Source: Chloroflexota bacterium (GTDB lineage: Bacteria > Chloroflexota > Anaerolineae > Anaerolineales > Villigracilaceae). Taken from it: 64,000 bases of DNA. This document shows, one piece after another, positions 8,492-15,852 of the stretch; the stretch's first letter is position 1, and the number at the start of each line of letters is the position of its first letter. Where the stretch lies: positions 62,001 through 126,000 of the forward strand of contig JAJYOU010000002.1 in the NCBI GenBank assembly GCA_021795965.1, read 5' to 3'. Under the pieces are notes generated by a model, which saw nothing but the letters and a program-made list of their open reading frames with translations, was not told the origin of the DNA and made no database searches. A program made the position numbers and the translations under genes.

Positions 8492-10321
8492 ATGGAGTTC
8501 GGCGGTTATGCCAACAAAATTGCTCACATTGATCTGACTGCAAAAAAGGTCGAATACAAACCCATTCCCGATGAATTTAAATCAAAATTTATTGGCGGAC
8601 GTGGTCTGGGAGACAAATATGTTTTTGATAACGGGCCAAAAGTCGATCCACTTTCCCCTGAAAATATTCTCTGCTTTATGAATGGTCCCCTGACCGGCTC
8701 AGAAGCCAACATGAGTGGGCGCATGGCGGTCGTGACCAAATCTCCATTAACCGGAACCATCACCGATAGTCATCACGGTGGCTGGTCTGCCGCTCGCTTG
8801 CGCTGGTCAGGTTTTGACGGTTTGATTTTTAAAGGCAAATCCAGCAAACCAGTCTACGCTTATGTCCATGATGGAGTCGTTGAACTTCTGGATGCGACTG
8901 AGGTCTGGGGCATGGGTGTGCATGCCACCATTAAATTTTTCCAGGACAAGTACGGCGAGAAGGATCTATCCGTCATCGCCATCGGTCCCGCGGGCGAAAA
9001 ACTAATCAAATTTGCCTGTTGGATTAATGAAAATGACCGTGCAAGTGGACGCGGTGGAACAGGCTGCGTTGGTGGCTCGAAGAACCTGAAAGCCATCGTA
9101 ATCAAATCTGAGAAGCACATGACCAAAGCCGCTGACCGTGTTGCATGGAAAACTGCGCATGACCGGTCATTAAAAGTGATCATGGCTGAAGAAAATATCA
9201 CCAGCCCGCGCAAAGGTGGTCTTTCGGTATACGGCACAAACGTGCTGATGAATATCACCAACAGCATCGGCGCACTCCCCACGAAGAACAGCTCCCTGAC
9301 CTCATATGGCGAGCATGCGGAAAAAATCAGTGGTGAATACATCAAGGAAAACCTGCTTGTTGATGATCCAACCTGTCACGCCTGCCCGGTCGCCTGCAAG
9401 AAGGAAGTCGAAGTCAAGGATGGTCCTTACAAGGGCTTGCGCATGGAATCTGTCGAATACGAACCCGCCTGGTCGGTTGGGGCGAATTGTGGCAACGACG
9501 ATGCGCGTGCAGTAGCGAAGATGATCGACTTATGCAACGATTTCGGCATGGATGCCATTGAAACCGGTCACCCCATTTCGATATTTATGGAAGCCAGCGA
9601 AAAAGGCTACACCAGTGCCGCAGATGGAAAACTTGCCTGGGGCGATACAGATGGAATGGTAGCTTTGGCAGAAAAAATTGGCAAGCGCGAAGGTTTGGGT
9701 GCCATCATGGGTGAAGGTGCGAATGCCACCGCGCAACATTTTGGGCATCCTGAAATTGCCATGACTGCCAAGGGGCAAGGCATTCCGGCTTACGATCCAC
9801 GCGGTCTCAAAGGTATGGGGCTTGGATATGCCACCAGCAACCGAGGCGCATGCCACCTGCGAGCTTATACTCCCGCCTCAGAACTGGGAGTCATGCCTTT
9901 CGGCACCCTCAAAACTGATCCAATCGCCTGGGAAGGTAAGGGTGACCTGGTGAAAATCTTCCAGGATATTCATGCATTCTCCGACAGTCTCGATTTGTGC
10001 AAATTCAGCGCCTTCGCTGAAGGCACCGATGAGTATGCACAGCAGTATTCTGCCATCACGGGGGTACCTTGCACCAGCGCTGATGTTCTCAAAATTGGAG
10101 AGCGCATCTACAACCTGGAAAGACTCTACAATAATATGGCTGGATTCGGTGAAGGCAGCGATATCCTCCCCGATCGATTCCTCAAGGAACCCTCCACTCA
10201 GCCCGGATCCCTGGGTCAGGTCTGTGAACTCGATAAAATGCTGGCTGATTATTACAAAGCCCGCGGCTGGATAAATGGTGTGGTGCCTCAAGCTAAATTA
10301 AAGGAATTAGACCTCGCCTGA
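8492..10321 (+). CDS. aor: Aldehyde ferredoxin oxidoreductase (tungsten-dependent family)
   Basis: AOR-family enzymes oxidise aldehydes to carboxylic acids with a tungsten-bis-pterin cofactor and a [4Fe-4S] cluster, passing electrons to ferredoxin. The ATG at 8492 is chosen because AGGAGG lies 5 bp upstream and the protein then starts at the family's GGYANKIAHIDLT; an open extension upstream has no such signal. Of about 609 residues, GGRGLGDKYVFD, SGRMAVVTKSPLTG and the pterin-binding GRGGTGCVGGSKNLKAI are visible. The cluster ligands are CHACPVAC (about residue 295) plus a late Cys in LDLCKFSAF (about 502). In an amino-acid fermenter such enzymes handle aldehydes derived from 2-oxo acids. 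A MoaD-like gene lies just beyond it on the other strand. Confidence 0.92.
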   Translation: MEFGGYANKIAHIDLTAKKVEYKPIPDEFKSKFIGGRGLGDKYVFDNGPKVDPLSPENILCFMNGPLTGSEANMSGRMAVVTKSPLTGTITDSHHGGWSAARLRWSGFDGLIFKGKSSKPVYAYVHDGVVELLDATEVWGMGVHATIKFFQDKYGEKDLSVIAIGPAGEKLIKFACWINENDRASGRGGTGCVGGSKNLKAIVIKSEKHMTKAADRVAWKTAHDRSLKVIMAEENITSPRKGGLSVYGTNVLMNITNSIGALPTKNSSLTSYGEHAEKISGEYIKENLLVDDPTCHACPVACKKEVEVKDGPYKGLRMESVEYEPAWSVGANCGNDDARAVAKMIDLCNDFGMDAIETGHPISIFMEASEKGYTSAADGKLAWGDTDGMVALAEKIGKREGLGAIMGEGANATAQHFGHPEIAMTAKGQGIPAYDPRGLKGMGLGYATSNRGACHLRAYTPASELGVMPFGTLKTDPIAWEGKGDLVKIFQDIHAFSDSLDLCKFSAFAEGTDEYAQQYSAITGVPCTSADVLKIGERIYNLERLYNNMAGFGEGSDILPDRFLKEPSTQPGSLGQVCELDKMLADYYKARGWINGVVPQAKLKELDLA

Positions 10322-10343
10322 TTTTCCGCTTTTTATTAAGAAT

Positions 10344-10381
10344 AAAAAGGAGACGCGCCCATATGAGTACGTCTCCTTTTT
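10344..10381. terminator. Bidirectional terminator between AOR and the MoaD-like pair
   Basis: AAAAAGGAGACG (10344-10355) pairs perfectly with CGTCTCCTTTTT (10370-10381) around a 14-nt loop, giving U-tracts on both strands. It separates two convergent transcription units. Confidence 0.88.
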
Positions 10382-10395
10382 CTTAGGATTGAAAA

Positions 10396-10653
10396 TCAGG
10401 CACCAGCCCGCATCGTTTTCATGGAAAAACGCTTCAAAAAATCTTCGGCAATTTCATCATCCAGTTCCATTTCAAGCCGGGTCTGACCGACCTCAAGCGA
10501 AAACAATTTATAAGGTGCCATTTTAATTAATTTCACACTCCACCCATCGCCCGCAATTTCGTCTCGTTTCACCTGTCGACCGCCCAATTCTTCCAGATAT
10601 TCTTTCAATAAAAAATATGGAATACCGCGCATTTCACGTGTAATTTTTTGCAT
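10396..10653 (-). CDS. Small protein paired with MoaD-like protein
   Basis: I do not firmly recognise this 85-residue protein. It is rich in charged residues, starts MQKITREMRGIPYFLLKEYL and has a GDGWSVKLIKMAPYKLFSLEVGQTRLEMELD beta-rich middle, compatible with a small alpha-beta domain. Its ATG follows the MoaD-like gene's stop without any gap (TAAATG), so the two are translationally coupled. Position and size recall the C-terminal domain of 'MoaD-related' proteins (DUF1952 type), which in some bacteria is fused to a MoaD domain; this would be the split form. That link is inference. A role in the molybdenum/tungsten cofactor supply of the neighbouring AOR is suggested only by context. Confidence 0.6.
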   Translation of the reverse strand: MQKITREMRGIPYFLLKEYLEELGGRQVKRDEIAGDGWSVKLIKMAPYKLFSLEVGQTRLEMELDDEIAEDFLKRFSMKTMRAGA

Positions 10654-10932
10654 TTATCCTCCACCCACTGCCGGGAAAATATCGAGCTTATCGCTGCCGC
10701 TGACCAGTGTCTCGAGGGTTTCCGCCAGGTAAGGTACGTCCCTCCCGTTAACAAAGACATGGACATGACCAAGCAAAGTATTTTGTGAGCTCATCAACTT
10801 GTCTCTCAGATCTGGATAAGTTTCGAATACTTTCTCCAGCATCTCTCGCACAGTAATTTCACCGGGAACATCCAGCGTGACTGTTTTTTTCCCGGTTATT
10901 ACGCGCAGTGTTGCATAAAAATTAATTTCCAT
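10654..10932 (-). CDS. MoaD/ThiS-family ubiquitin-like sulfur carrier protein
   Basis: The 92-residue protein has the beta-grasp pattern of MoaD: MEINFYATLRVITGKK, an REMLEKVFETYPDLRDKL helix, HVHVFVNGRDVPYL, and the C-terminal SDKLDIFPAVGGG. The Gly-Gly tail is where MoeB-type enzymes form the thiocarboxylate used to build molybdopterin dithiolene. The ATG at 10932 is chosen because GGAG lies 6 bp upstream and the protein then begins at the conserved strand. Its last Gly codons also provide the GGAGG of the next gene. It is distinct from the moaD in the moaCDE operon at 14534 and may serve the tungsten cofactor of the adjacent AOR. Confidence 0.85.
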   Translation of the reverse strand: MEINFYATLRVITGKKTVTLDVPGEITVREMLEKVFETYPDLRDKLMSSQNTLLGHVHVFVNGRDVPYLAETLETLVSGSDKLDIFPAVGGG

Positions 10933-11110
10933 GGCCATCTCCGTAAATATAATACAATTTTTAGCGTCCATTTAGAATTAATTCACTATATGATAAATAT
11001 TAGAAAACTTGAAACAATTTTAGAATATTTTCCCGGGAATTTATTTCTCATAAAAACACTCCCCCAAAAAACGGGTACCAGCGGATTTCAGCTGAAATAA
11101 CCTGTTCAAA

Positions 11111-12658
11111 TTATTTAAGGTCTTTAATTCCACCTTCAAAGATAAAATTCAAGACCAGGCTGTTCGTCACCCACTCAATTGGGGAGCGATCATCGGTGTA
11201 GATTTCACCACCGTGCGGATCAGGCTGCATGTTTTCCCAAGCCACTTCTGCAGCTCTTTGCAATAAATCCGATGACTGAGAATTTGATTCAAGCGAAGCC
11301 AAACTCAAACCAAGATCTTTGACCGAGGTTTGTTGTTTGGTTGCAAACAGGATTGAATTAAAAGAGCTCGGCAGGTCCATGACATGAATTGAAGGCAAAA
11401 TCGAACCAATCGTGGCAGCCAGATCATTGATCAGGCGCCGGTCATTGGGAGCCCGCCCAATATTGATGGCGATCACCCCTTTTTCGGTCAAATGGTTGTA
11501 ACAAATCGCAAAAAACTCGCGCGTGGTCAGGTGAGGGGGTATATATGGCGGACGATAGGCGTCGATGATGATCAGGTCGTATTTTTCCGGGCTTTGCTCC
11601 AGCCCCCAACGCCCGTCCATGACAAAAACATTCAAGTTGGGCATCGTCATGCCGAAATATTTTCTTCCAACCTCGACAATCTTTGGGTCAATCTCATACC
11701 CGTCGATTGGGATATTCCCATAAACAACAGTTGCCTGCCGTGCAGAAGTGCCTGCTGCCAAGCCCACGATCGCGATACGTTTGACATCCTCGCGGGCAAA
11801 CTGTGGATTAAACATCGGACCGACTAAAAATTCTTCCCAGGGTCCTCCAAAAAACAACTGGTTGGGATTGTATTCGGAATGGATTCCCTGTCCTTCATTC
11901 AATCGCAAATAATAAGTATCGTCGTGCTTGAGAACTTCGATGTAGTTGTAAGCTGATTCGGTTTCGAAAACCTGCCCGGGAGTCGATTTGATCTGGTAAT
12001 CATTGAATAATGCAATTAAAACCAGGACAATCCCCATGGCAATCATCAGCAAGCTGCTCTTCCAGTTCCCCATAAGCAGAATCCCCACCACGGTTACGCA
12101 AAGAAGCGTCAGTGAAAAGGCAAGCATGGTGCGGGTTGTCCCAATCAGGGAAAACAGGAAAATCGTGGGTAAGAAGGCGCCCAAAACCGATCCGAGAGTG
12201 GAAATTGCAGAAACGCGCCCGGAAATGGATCCAATCTGCCCGCCTTCGTCAGCCAAAATTTTGACAGCAAAAGGACTTGTCATCGCCAAAAGCGTGACTG
12301 GAACACTGAACAATATCAGGGTGCCAGCGAAAGCACCTGCCATGACGCCAAAATTCAGGACATCAAATGCAGTCGCCGCCATCCTGAGCACAGGAGTGGA
12401 AATAAAGGGTGTCAAGCCAAGCGTAAAAGCACCCCAGGATAGAATCTTATATAATGACTGCGGACTTTTTGCACGGTCTGCCCAACGCCCGCCAAAATGG
12501 TAACCCACCGCAAAATAGACCATGATCAAGCCGATAACGGCTGCCCAAACCAGGTTGCTCGATCCGAATATCGTTTGCAACATCCGTGAAGCGCCAAATT
12601 CTGCAGCCAGGGCAGTCATTCCCGAAACAAACACAGTAAAATACAGGTATCTACGCAT
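11111..12658 (-). CDS. Membrane-bound spermidine synthase-like protein
   Basis: The 515-residue protein combines two parts. Residues 1 to about 225 form six or more hydrophobic spans (GMTALAAEFGASRML is the typical opening). Residues about 235-500 form a spermidine-synthase-like Rossmann methyltransferase fold with GQVFETESAYNYIEV, YLRLNEGQGIHSEY, the nucleotide-binding IAIVGLAAGTSARQA, DGYEIDPKIVEVGRKYF, and YDLIIIDAYRPPYIPPHL. Such fusions are widespread and probably do not all make spermidine; the canonical active-site Asp motif (GGGDG and YDVIIxDxxDP) is altered here (GLAAG, IIIDAYRPP). A TATAAT box lies only 6 bp before the ATG and no ribosome binding site is present, so the mRNA is probably leaderless. 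Confidence 0.85.
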   Translation of the reverse strand: MRRYLYFTVFVSGMTALAAEFGASRMLQTIFGSSNLVWAAVIGLIMVYFAVGYHFGGRWADRAKSPQSLYKILSWGAFTLGLTPFISTPVLRMAATAFDVLNFGVMAGAFAGTLILFSVPVTLLAMTSPFAVKILADEGGQIGSISGRVSAISTLGSVLGAFLPTIFLFSLIGTTRTMLAFSLTLLCVTVVGILLMGNWKSSLLMIAMGIVLVLIALFNDYQIKSTPGQVFETESAYNYIEVLKHDDTYYLRLNEGQGIHSEYNPNQLFFGGPWEEFLVGPMFNPQFAREDVKRIAIVGLAAGTSARQATVVYGNIPIDGYEIDPKIVEVGRKYFGMTMPNLNVFVMDGRWGLEQSPEKYDLIIIDAYRPPYIPPHLTTREFFAICYNHLTEKGVIAINIGRAPNDRRLINDLAATIGSILPSIHVMDLPSSFNSILFATKQQTSVKDLGLSLASLESNSQSSDLLQRAAEVAWENMQPDPHGGEIYTDDRSPIEWVTNSLVLNFIFEGGIKDLK

Positions 12659-12664
12659 GGTTCC

Positions 12665-12670
12665 ATTATA
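12665..12670 (-). promoter_or_regulatory. -10 box of a leaderless transcript (spermidine-synthase-like gene)
   Basis: A perfect minus-strand TATAAT is separated from the ATG by only 6 bp, so transcription should begin at or next to the start codon. The -35 region is poor. Confidence 0.6.
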
Positions 12671-12796
12671 AAGGCTTTGAGTATCTAACCTTGCAATTCA
12701 GTCAAAATTAAACAGATTGCTAAAATTAACCATATCTCTAAACGGGCGGACAGTCAGGGAATCCCTGGAAAAGAGGTTTTCTCTCTGCCATTTCAC

Positions 12797-12825
12797 TTGA
12801 CTGAACTCAATCCTGCGGATAAAAT
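12797..12825 (+). promoter_or_regulatory. Promoter of the L25 gene
   Basis: TTGACT (12797-12802) and TAAAAT (12820-12825) are separated by exactly 17 bp. The predicted 5' untranslated region is about 160 nt. It contains a GGCAAAT/ATTTGCC pair at about 12839-12877 that could form a small hairpin. Apart from this promoter I see nothing else in the 333-bp gap 12659-12991. Confidence 0.7.
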
Positions 12826-12991
12826 CAAGTTTTGCACCTGGCAAATGGCATCCAATTAAGAAGTATCGTGATTTGCCTTGTGAAATCCAAAACAGTTAAT
12901 ATGCGCGGTAATCCTGCCGCCATAAATCAATATGGACGAGGGTAATCTCGGGATTTTGTTCGAGGTGAGAGGCGTCCCAGGAGAAATAAAG

Positions 12992-13642
12992 ATGGAAAAA
13001 GTCGTTTTCAAAGCCACCAAGCGGACCCTGGTGGGCAAGCAGGTCAGCCAGCTGCGCCGAGCAGGTCAGTTACCCGGTGTTATTTACGGTCATAATTACG
13101 AACCGACCCCCATTTCACTCGATGCGCACATCATCGGGCAGCTTCTGCCCCACATGACCTCTTCAAGCCTGGTTACAATCAACCTGGACGGCAAGGAAAT
13201 CCCTGCCCTGGTCCGAGAAAAGCAAAAGAATTACATCAAGAATATCTATACCCATATTGATTTCCAGGCAATTTCGCTCACCGAAACCATCCGGACCGAA
13301 GTCAGCATTCACTTTCACGGTCTTGCGCCTGCCATTAAGAATTTCAGCGCTGCAATCGTCAATAATATGGACACCATCGAAGTCGAAGCGCTGCCGAACG
13401 ATCTACCAGAACGATTTGATGTTGACCTGAGTGTCCTGGAGAAAATAGGCGATTCCATTCATGTCAGGGATCTCGTCATTCCTGCCGGCGTCACCGTCCT
13501 GAGTGACCCATCTGAAATGATCGCCGTTGCGACAGCCACCCACGAAGAAGTGGAAGAAGTCGTCGCCCCAGTTGAGCCCACCCTCGAATCTGAAGTGATT
13601 GAGAAACACAAGAAGGAAGAGGAAGAAGAAGAAAGCAAGTAA
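12992..13642 (+). CDS. rplY: 50S ribosomal protein L25 (general stress protein Ctc type)
   Basis: L25 binds 5S rRNA in the large ribosomal subunit. The 216-residue protein is the long Ctc/TL5 type: MEKVVFKATKRTLVGKQVSQLRRAGQLPGVIYG is the family opening (KxxxxRxxLRxxGxxPAVxYG), followed by a second domain with VSIHFHGLAPAIKNFSA and VEVEALPNDLPERFDVDLS, and a Glu/Lys-rich tail. The ATG at 12992 is chosen because CAGGAGAAATAAAG stands directly upstream and the protein then begins at the family start; an in-frame ATG at 12932 would add 20 unrelated residues. A strong promoter lies upstream and a strong terminator follows, so it is monocistronic. Confidence 0.95.
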   Translation: MEKVVFKATKRTLVGKQVSQLRRAGQLPGVIYGHNYEPTPISLDAHIIGQLLPHMTSSSLVTINLDGKEIPALVREKQKNYIKNIYTHIDFQAISLTETIRTEVSIHFHGLAPAIKNFSAAIVNNMDTIEVEALPNDLPERFDVDLSVLEKIGDSIHVRDLVIPAGVTVLSDPSEMIAVATATHEEVEEVVAPVEPTLESEVIEKHKKEEEEEESK

Positions 13643-13658
13643 TTCCCCAGTCTGCTGC

Positions 13659-13690
13659 AGGGCATCTCTTTTGGAGATGCCCTGTTTTTT
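13659..13690 (+). terminator. Intrinsic terminator after L25
   Basis: AGGGCATCTC (13659-13668) pairs perfectly with GAGATGCCCT (13674-13683) around a 5-nt loop and is followed by G and six T residues. Confidence 0.93.
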
Positions 13691-14040
13691 ATTCGTCTTC
13701 CGAATTGCTTTAATAAACGGAAAATTTCGAAATTAAGCGTCAAAAAGGTACCCAATAAAATGGAGCCTTGTCAATTTGTAATTTTTGTTGAGTGTTCCGG
13801 TCGGTTCAATCCTGAATGCCCTTCGTACCAGCACAAGGTAGCGGTCAAAGGAAAATAGTAAAATTCACATAATAAGTTCGCTACACGAAATTATTGTGTA
13901 AATTTGAAAAGATTTTAAATTATTGCCGTGAAAACTTCAAAAGAATTGTATTTCTGCTCTTTTTAAACCTGCCCCAGGGAATTACAAACGATTATTTATA
14001 AGCCCCTGATCCCCATATAGGCTTTCCTTTTCATCAGTCA
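13691..14040. other. 350-bp gene-free gap
   Basis: This AT-rich gap lies between the convergent L25 gene and the moaCDE operon. I see no plausible gene in it. Its one visible feature is the imperfect inverted repeat listed separately at 13861-13905. Confidence 0.6.
13861..13905. repeat. 45-nt imperfect inverted repeat
   Basis: The two 20-nt arms (13861-13880 and 13886-13905) pair at 17 positions plus one G-U, with two mismatches, around the loop CTACA. The arms are AT-rich (AAATTCACA... / ...TGTGTAAATTT) and no T-tract follows, so it does not look like an intrinsic terminator. It could be a protein-binding site, an RNA hairpin or the remnant of a small mobile element. Confidence 0.6.
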
Positions 14041-14523
14041 TTATTCTCCAGACCTGGGGATGTATTCACCTTCGACCCATTCCTCGCCTTGGGGTCCGAC
14101 TTCTTTTTTCCAAACCGGTACAATTTCCTTAAGACGATCAATCCCGTAGCGAGCGGCCTCAAAGACACCGGTATCACGGTGCGCGGCACTGCAAGCAATT
14201 AGAACCGTTGGTGTTCGGGGATACAAGCGTCCGATCCTTTGCACGATCGCAATCCCCTGGATGGAGGGCCATCTTTCGCGGATTTCGCCGGCGACCTGTT
14301 TCATCATCGCTTCAGCCATCGGAATATAGGAATCATATTCCAGATAAGTGGTTTGATGCGGGTCATCCCGCTCAGTGATCCCTCTCACCATGCCCGAAAA
14401 AATGGCAGCAGCGCCTGTGGAGGTCAGCGTGATTTTGTCCACCAGTCCATTGATATCAATTTCATCTTCAGTGATCGAATAAATATTTGGGGCTTCAGAA
14501 TTAACCATTAGTTTTGAATCCAT
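14041..14523 (-). CDS. moaE: Molybdopterin synthase catalytic subunit MoaE
   Basis: MoaE is the large subunit of molybdopterin synthase, which inserts two sulfurs from thiocarboxylated MoaD into precursor Z (cPMP). The 160-residue protein carries AAAIFSGMVRG, YLEYDSYIPMAE (usually LEYEAY.pMAe), IAIVQRIGRL, AHRDTGVFEAARYGIDRLK, and the catalytic-lysine segment VPVWKKEVGPQGEEWVEG. The ATG at 14523 is preferred because it begins just after the moaD stop (10 bp gap); an upstream extension would overlap moaD by about 100 bp. The ribosome binding site is weak, so coupling to moaD is likely. The N-terminus is slightly longer than usual. Confidence 0.93.
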   Translation of the reverse strand: MDSKLMVNSEAPNIYSITEDEIDINGLVDKITLTSTGAAAIFSGMVRGITERDDPHQTTYLEYDSYIPMAEAMMKQVAGEIRERWPSIQGIAIVQRIGRLYPRTPTVLIACSAAHRDTGVFEAARYGIDRLKEIVPVWKKEVGPQGEEWVEGEYIPRSGE

Positions 14524-14533
14524 TACCAATTTA

Positions 14534-14788
14534 TCAGGAATTTCCACCAGAAACAGGCGGGAAGAAAGCAACTTCTGCGTTTTCCGGTATGACCGACTCG
14601 TCAAAATGGTACTCGTGATTGATTGAAACAAGGCTATGCTCCATCAAACCCGCCAGTTTTGGAAATTCTTTGACAAGGTCATCCTTTAATTCGGCGATTG
14701 TTTCTCCGGGACGAATTTCCATCATGCTGGTTTTTACACCTGCCTGATCCCGCAGAGTCGCAAAAAATAAAATACTCACTTTGTTCAT
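14534..14788 (-). CDS. moaD: Molybdopterin synthase sulfur carrier subunit MoaD (extended tail)
   Basis: MoaD is the ubiquitin-like sulfur carrier of molybdopterin synthase. The 84-residue protein has MNKVSILFFATLRDQAG, ETIAELKDDLVKEFP and the C-terminal VAFFPPVSGG. The chain does not end at the Gly-Gly: two more residues, Asn-Ser, follow before the stop codon, so the tail reads GGNS. Canonical MoaD must end in Gly-Gly for adenylation. Either a peptidase trims it, or this MoaD works differently. The ATG at 14788 starts one base after the upstream gene's TGA, with GAGGG 10 bp before it. Confidence 0.9.
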   Translation of the reverse strand: MNKVSILFFATLRDQAGVKTSMMEIRPGETIAELKDDLVKEFPKLAGLMEHSLVSINHEYHFDESVIPENAEVAFFPPVSGGNS

Positions 14789-14789
14789 T

Positions 14790-15260
14790 TCAGGCAACCC
14801 TCTTCAACCAGGCAATTACTTCGGGAATGTGTTCGTCATAGTGTCCAATGGTGTAATCATATAGATAATCGCCGAAGGATTGTCCATTCGTCCATGCAAA
14901 GTGATTTGGATCAAACAATTCCAGGTCATCGGCTGTATCCACCAGGCTCAGAAGCCGTTGAAACGATTCCTCTTCCATCTTTTTCACGTCTTCCAGGGGA
15001 ATTGGAGCCATTTTCCTGATCTCAGCCTGGTTGATTGCATCATAATCCGTAATTTTTTCAGGCGATTTTCCGCTTTTCAAAAGGGAAAATTCCGAATAAA
15101 CGTGATCCTGCCAAAAGTAAAGATGACCCAGCAAGTCCTTAACAGACCACTCGCCGTGCAAAATTATTAATTGTTTTTGACTGTCGCCAACAAGGTTCAG
15201 GACTGCCTCCAAACGATCCCTGCCCACCAGGATGGCTGATTTCAATTCCTGCTTATTCAT
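14790..15260 (-). CDS. ClbS/DfsB-like (DUF1706) four-helix protein
   Basis: The 156-residue, mostly helical protein begins [21 protein letters not shown] and has [19 protein letters not shown], the W..KDLL.H...W pattern shared by the ClbS/DfsB (DUF1706) and DinB-like four-helix-bundle families. A second conserved-looking part is [20 protein letters not shown], where the His residues could be metal ligands. Members include the colibactin self-resistance hydrolase ClbS, but most are uncharacterised. The start at 15260 is chosen because GGAG lies 9 bp upstream; it overlaps the end of moaC by 8 bp. It is inside the moa operon, which is unusual for this family; a cofactor-related role is only suggested by that position. 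Confidence 0.7.
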   Translation of the reverse strand: MNKQELKSAILVGRDRLEAVLNLVGDSQKQLIILHGEWSVKDLLGHLYFWQDHVYSEFSLLKSGKSPEKITDYDAINQAEIRKMAPIPLEDVKKMEEESFQRLLSLVDTADDLELFDPNHFAWTNGQSFGDYLYDYTIGHYDEHIPEVIAWLKRVA

Positions 15261-15735
15261 TTCGAATATCTCCACTTTTACCGCCTTTTTTTTCCACCAG
15301 GCGGATATTTTGAATTTTCATGGTTTTTTCAACCGCTTTTGCCATATCATAAATGGTGAGCGCAGCCACGCTGACCGCAGTCAATGCTTCCATTTCAACA
15401 CCGGTTTTACCAACGGTTTTGGCAGTGGCAGAAATGCGAATTCCAGGCAAATCCTCCGCCAGGGTCAGGCTAACTTCAATATTGGATAACGAAATTGGGT
15501 GGCAAAGTGGAATCAGCTCGGAAGTCTTCTTGCCTGCCATGATTCCCGCCACCTGTGCAACAGTTAAAACATCGCCTTTTTTGATATTGCCTGCCCGAAT
15601 CAATGCCAGGGTTTCAGGTTTCATCAAAACTTCGCCTTTAGCAGTCGCCGTTCGAGATGTATCATCTTTTTCACCAACGTCGACCATTTTTGCATTACCT
15701 GACTCATCAAGATGGGATAACTTATTGGATTCCAT
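15253..15735 (-). CDS. moaC: Cyclic pyranopterin monophosphate synthase MoaC
   Basis: MoaC converts the 3',8-cyclo-GTP product of MoaA to cPMP, the first stable intermediate of molybdopterin. The 160-residue protein shows [44 protein letters not shown], the catalytic region [20 protein letters not shown], and the KSG near the end. It is the first gene of moaC-(ClbS-like)-moaD-moaE. The minus-strand TATAAT box lies 7 bp before the ATG and there is no ribosome binding site, so it is probably translated from a leaderless mRNA. moaA is not in the window. Confidence 0.97.
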   Translation of the reverse strand: MESNKLSHLDESGNAKMVDVGEKDDTSRTATAKGEVLMKPETLALIRAGNIKKGDVLTVAQVAGIMAGKKTSELIPLCHPISLSNIEVSLTLAEDLPGIRISATAKTVGKTGVEMEALTAVSVAALTIYDMAKAVEKTMKIQNIRLVEKKGGKSGDIRNE

Positions 15736-15742
15736 GCCTGAA

Positions 15743-15748
15743 TTATAC
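15743..15748 (-). promoter_or_regulatory. -10 box of the leaderless moaC operon transcript
   Basis: A perfect minus-strand TATAAT ends 7 bp before the moaC ATG. It is part of a divergent promoter region shared with scpA. Confidence 0.65.
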
Positions 15749-15835
15749 CTTATCGGGAATTTAATCTTGTTTGGAATGCTCCACTTACCTCATGATACGT
15801 TTCCAGGTCATTCAACTTCATTCAAATCGCACAAA

Positions 15836-15844
15836 TGATATAAT
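15836..15844 (+). promoter_or_regulatory. Extended -10 promoter of leaderless scpA
   Basis: TGATATAAT (15836-15844) is a full extended -10 element. Only 8 bp separate it from the scpA ATG, and no Shine-Dalgarno sequence is present. Confidence 0.68.
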
Positions 15845-15852
15845 CGCGAACT

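Noticed and set aside
11085-11098. Perfect 14-nt palindrome ATTTCAGCTGAAAT
   Set aside because: It is short, lacks a U-tract and cannot form a good hairpin loop; chance is plausible.
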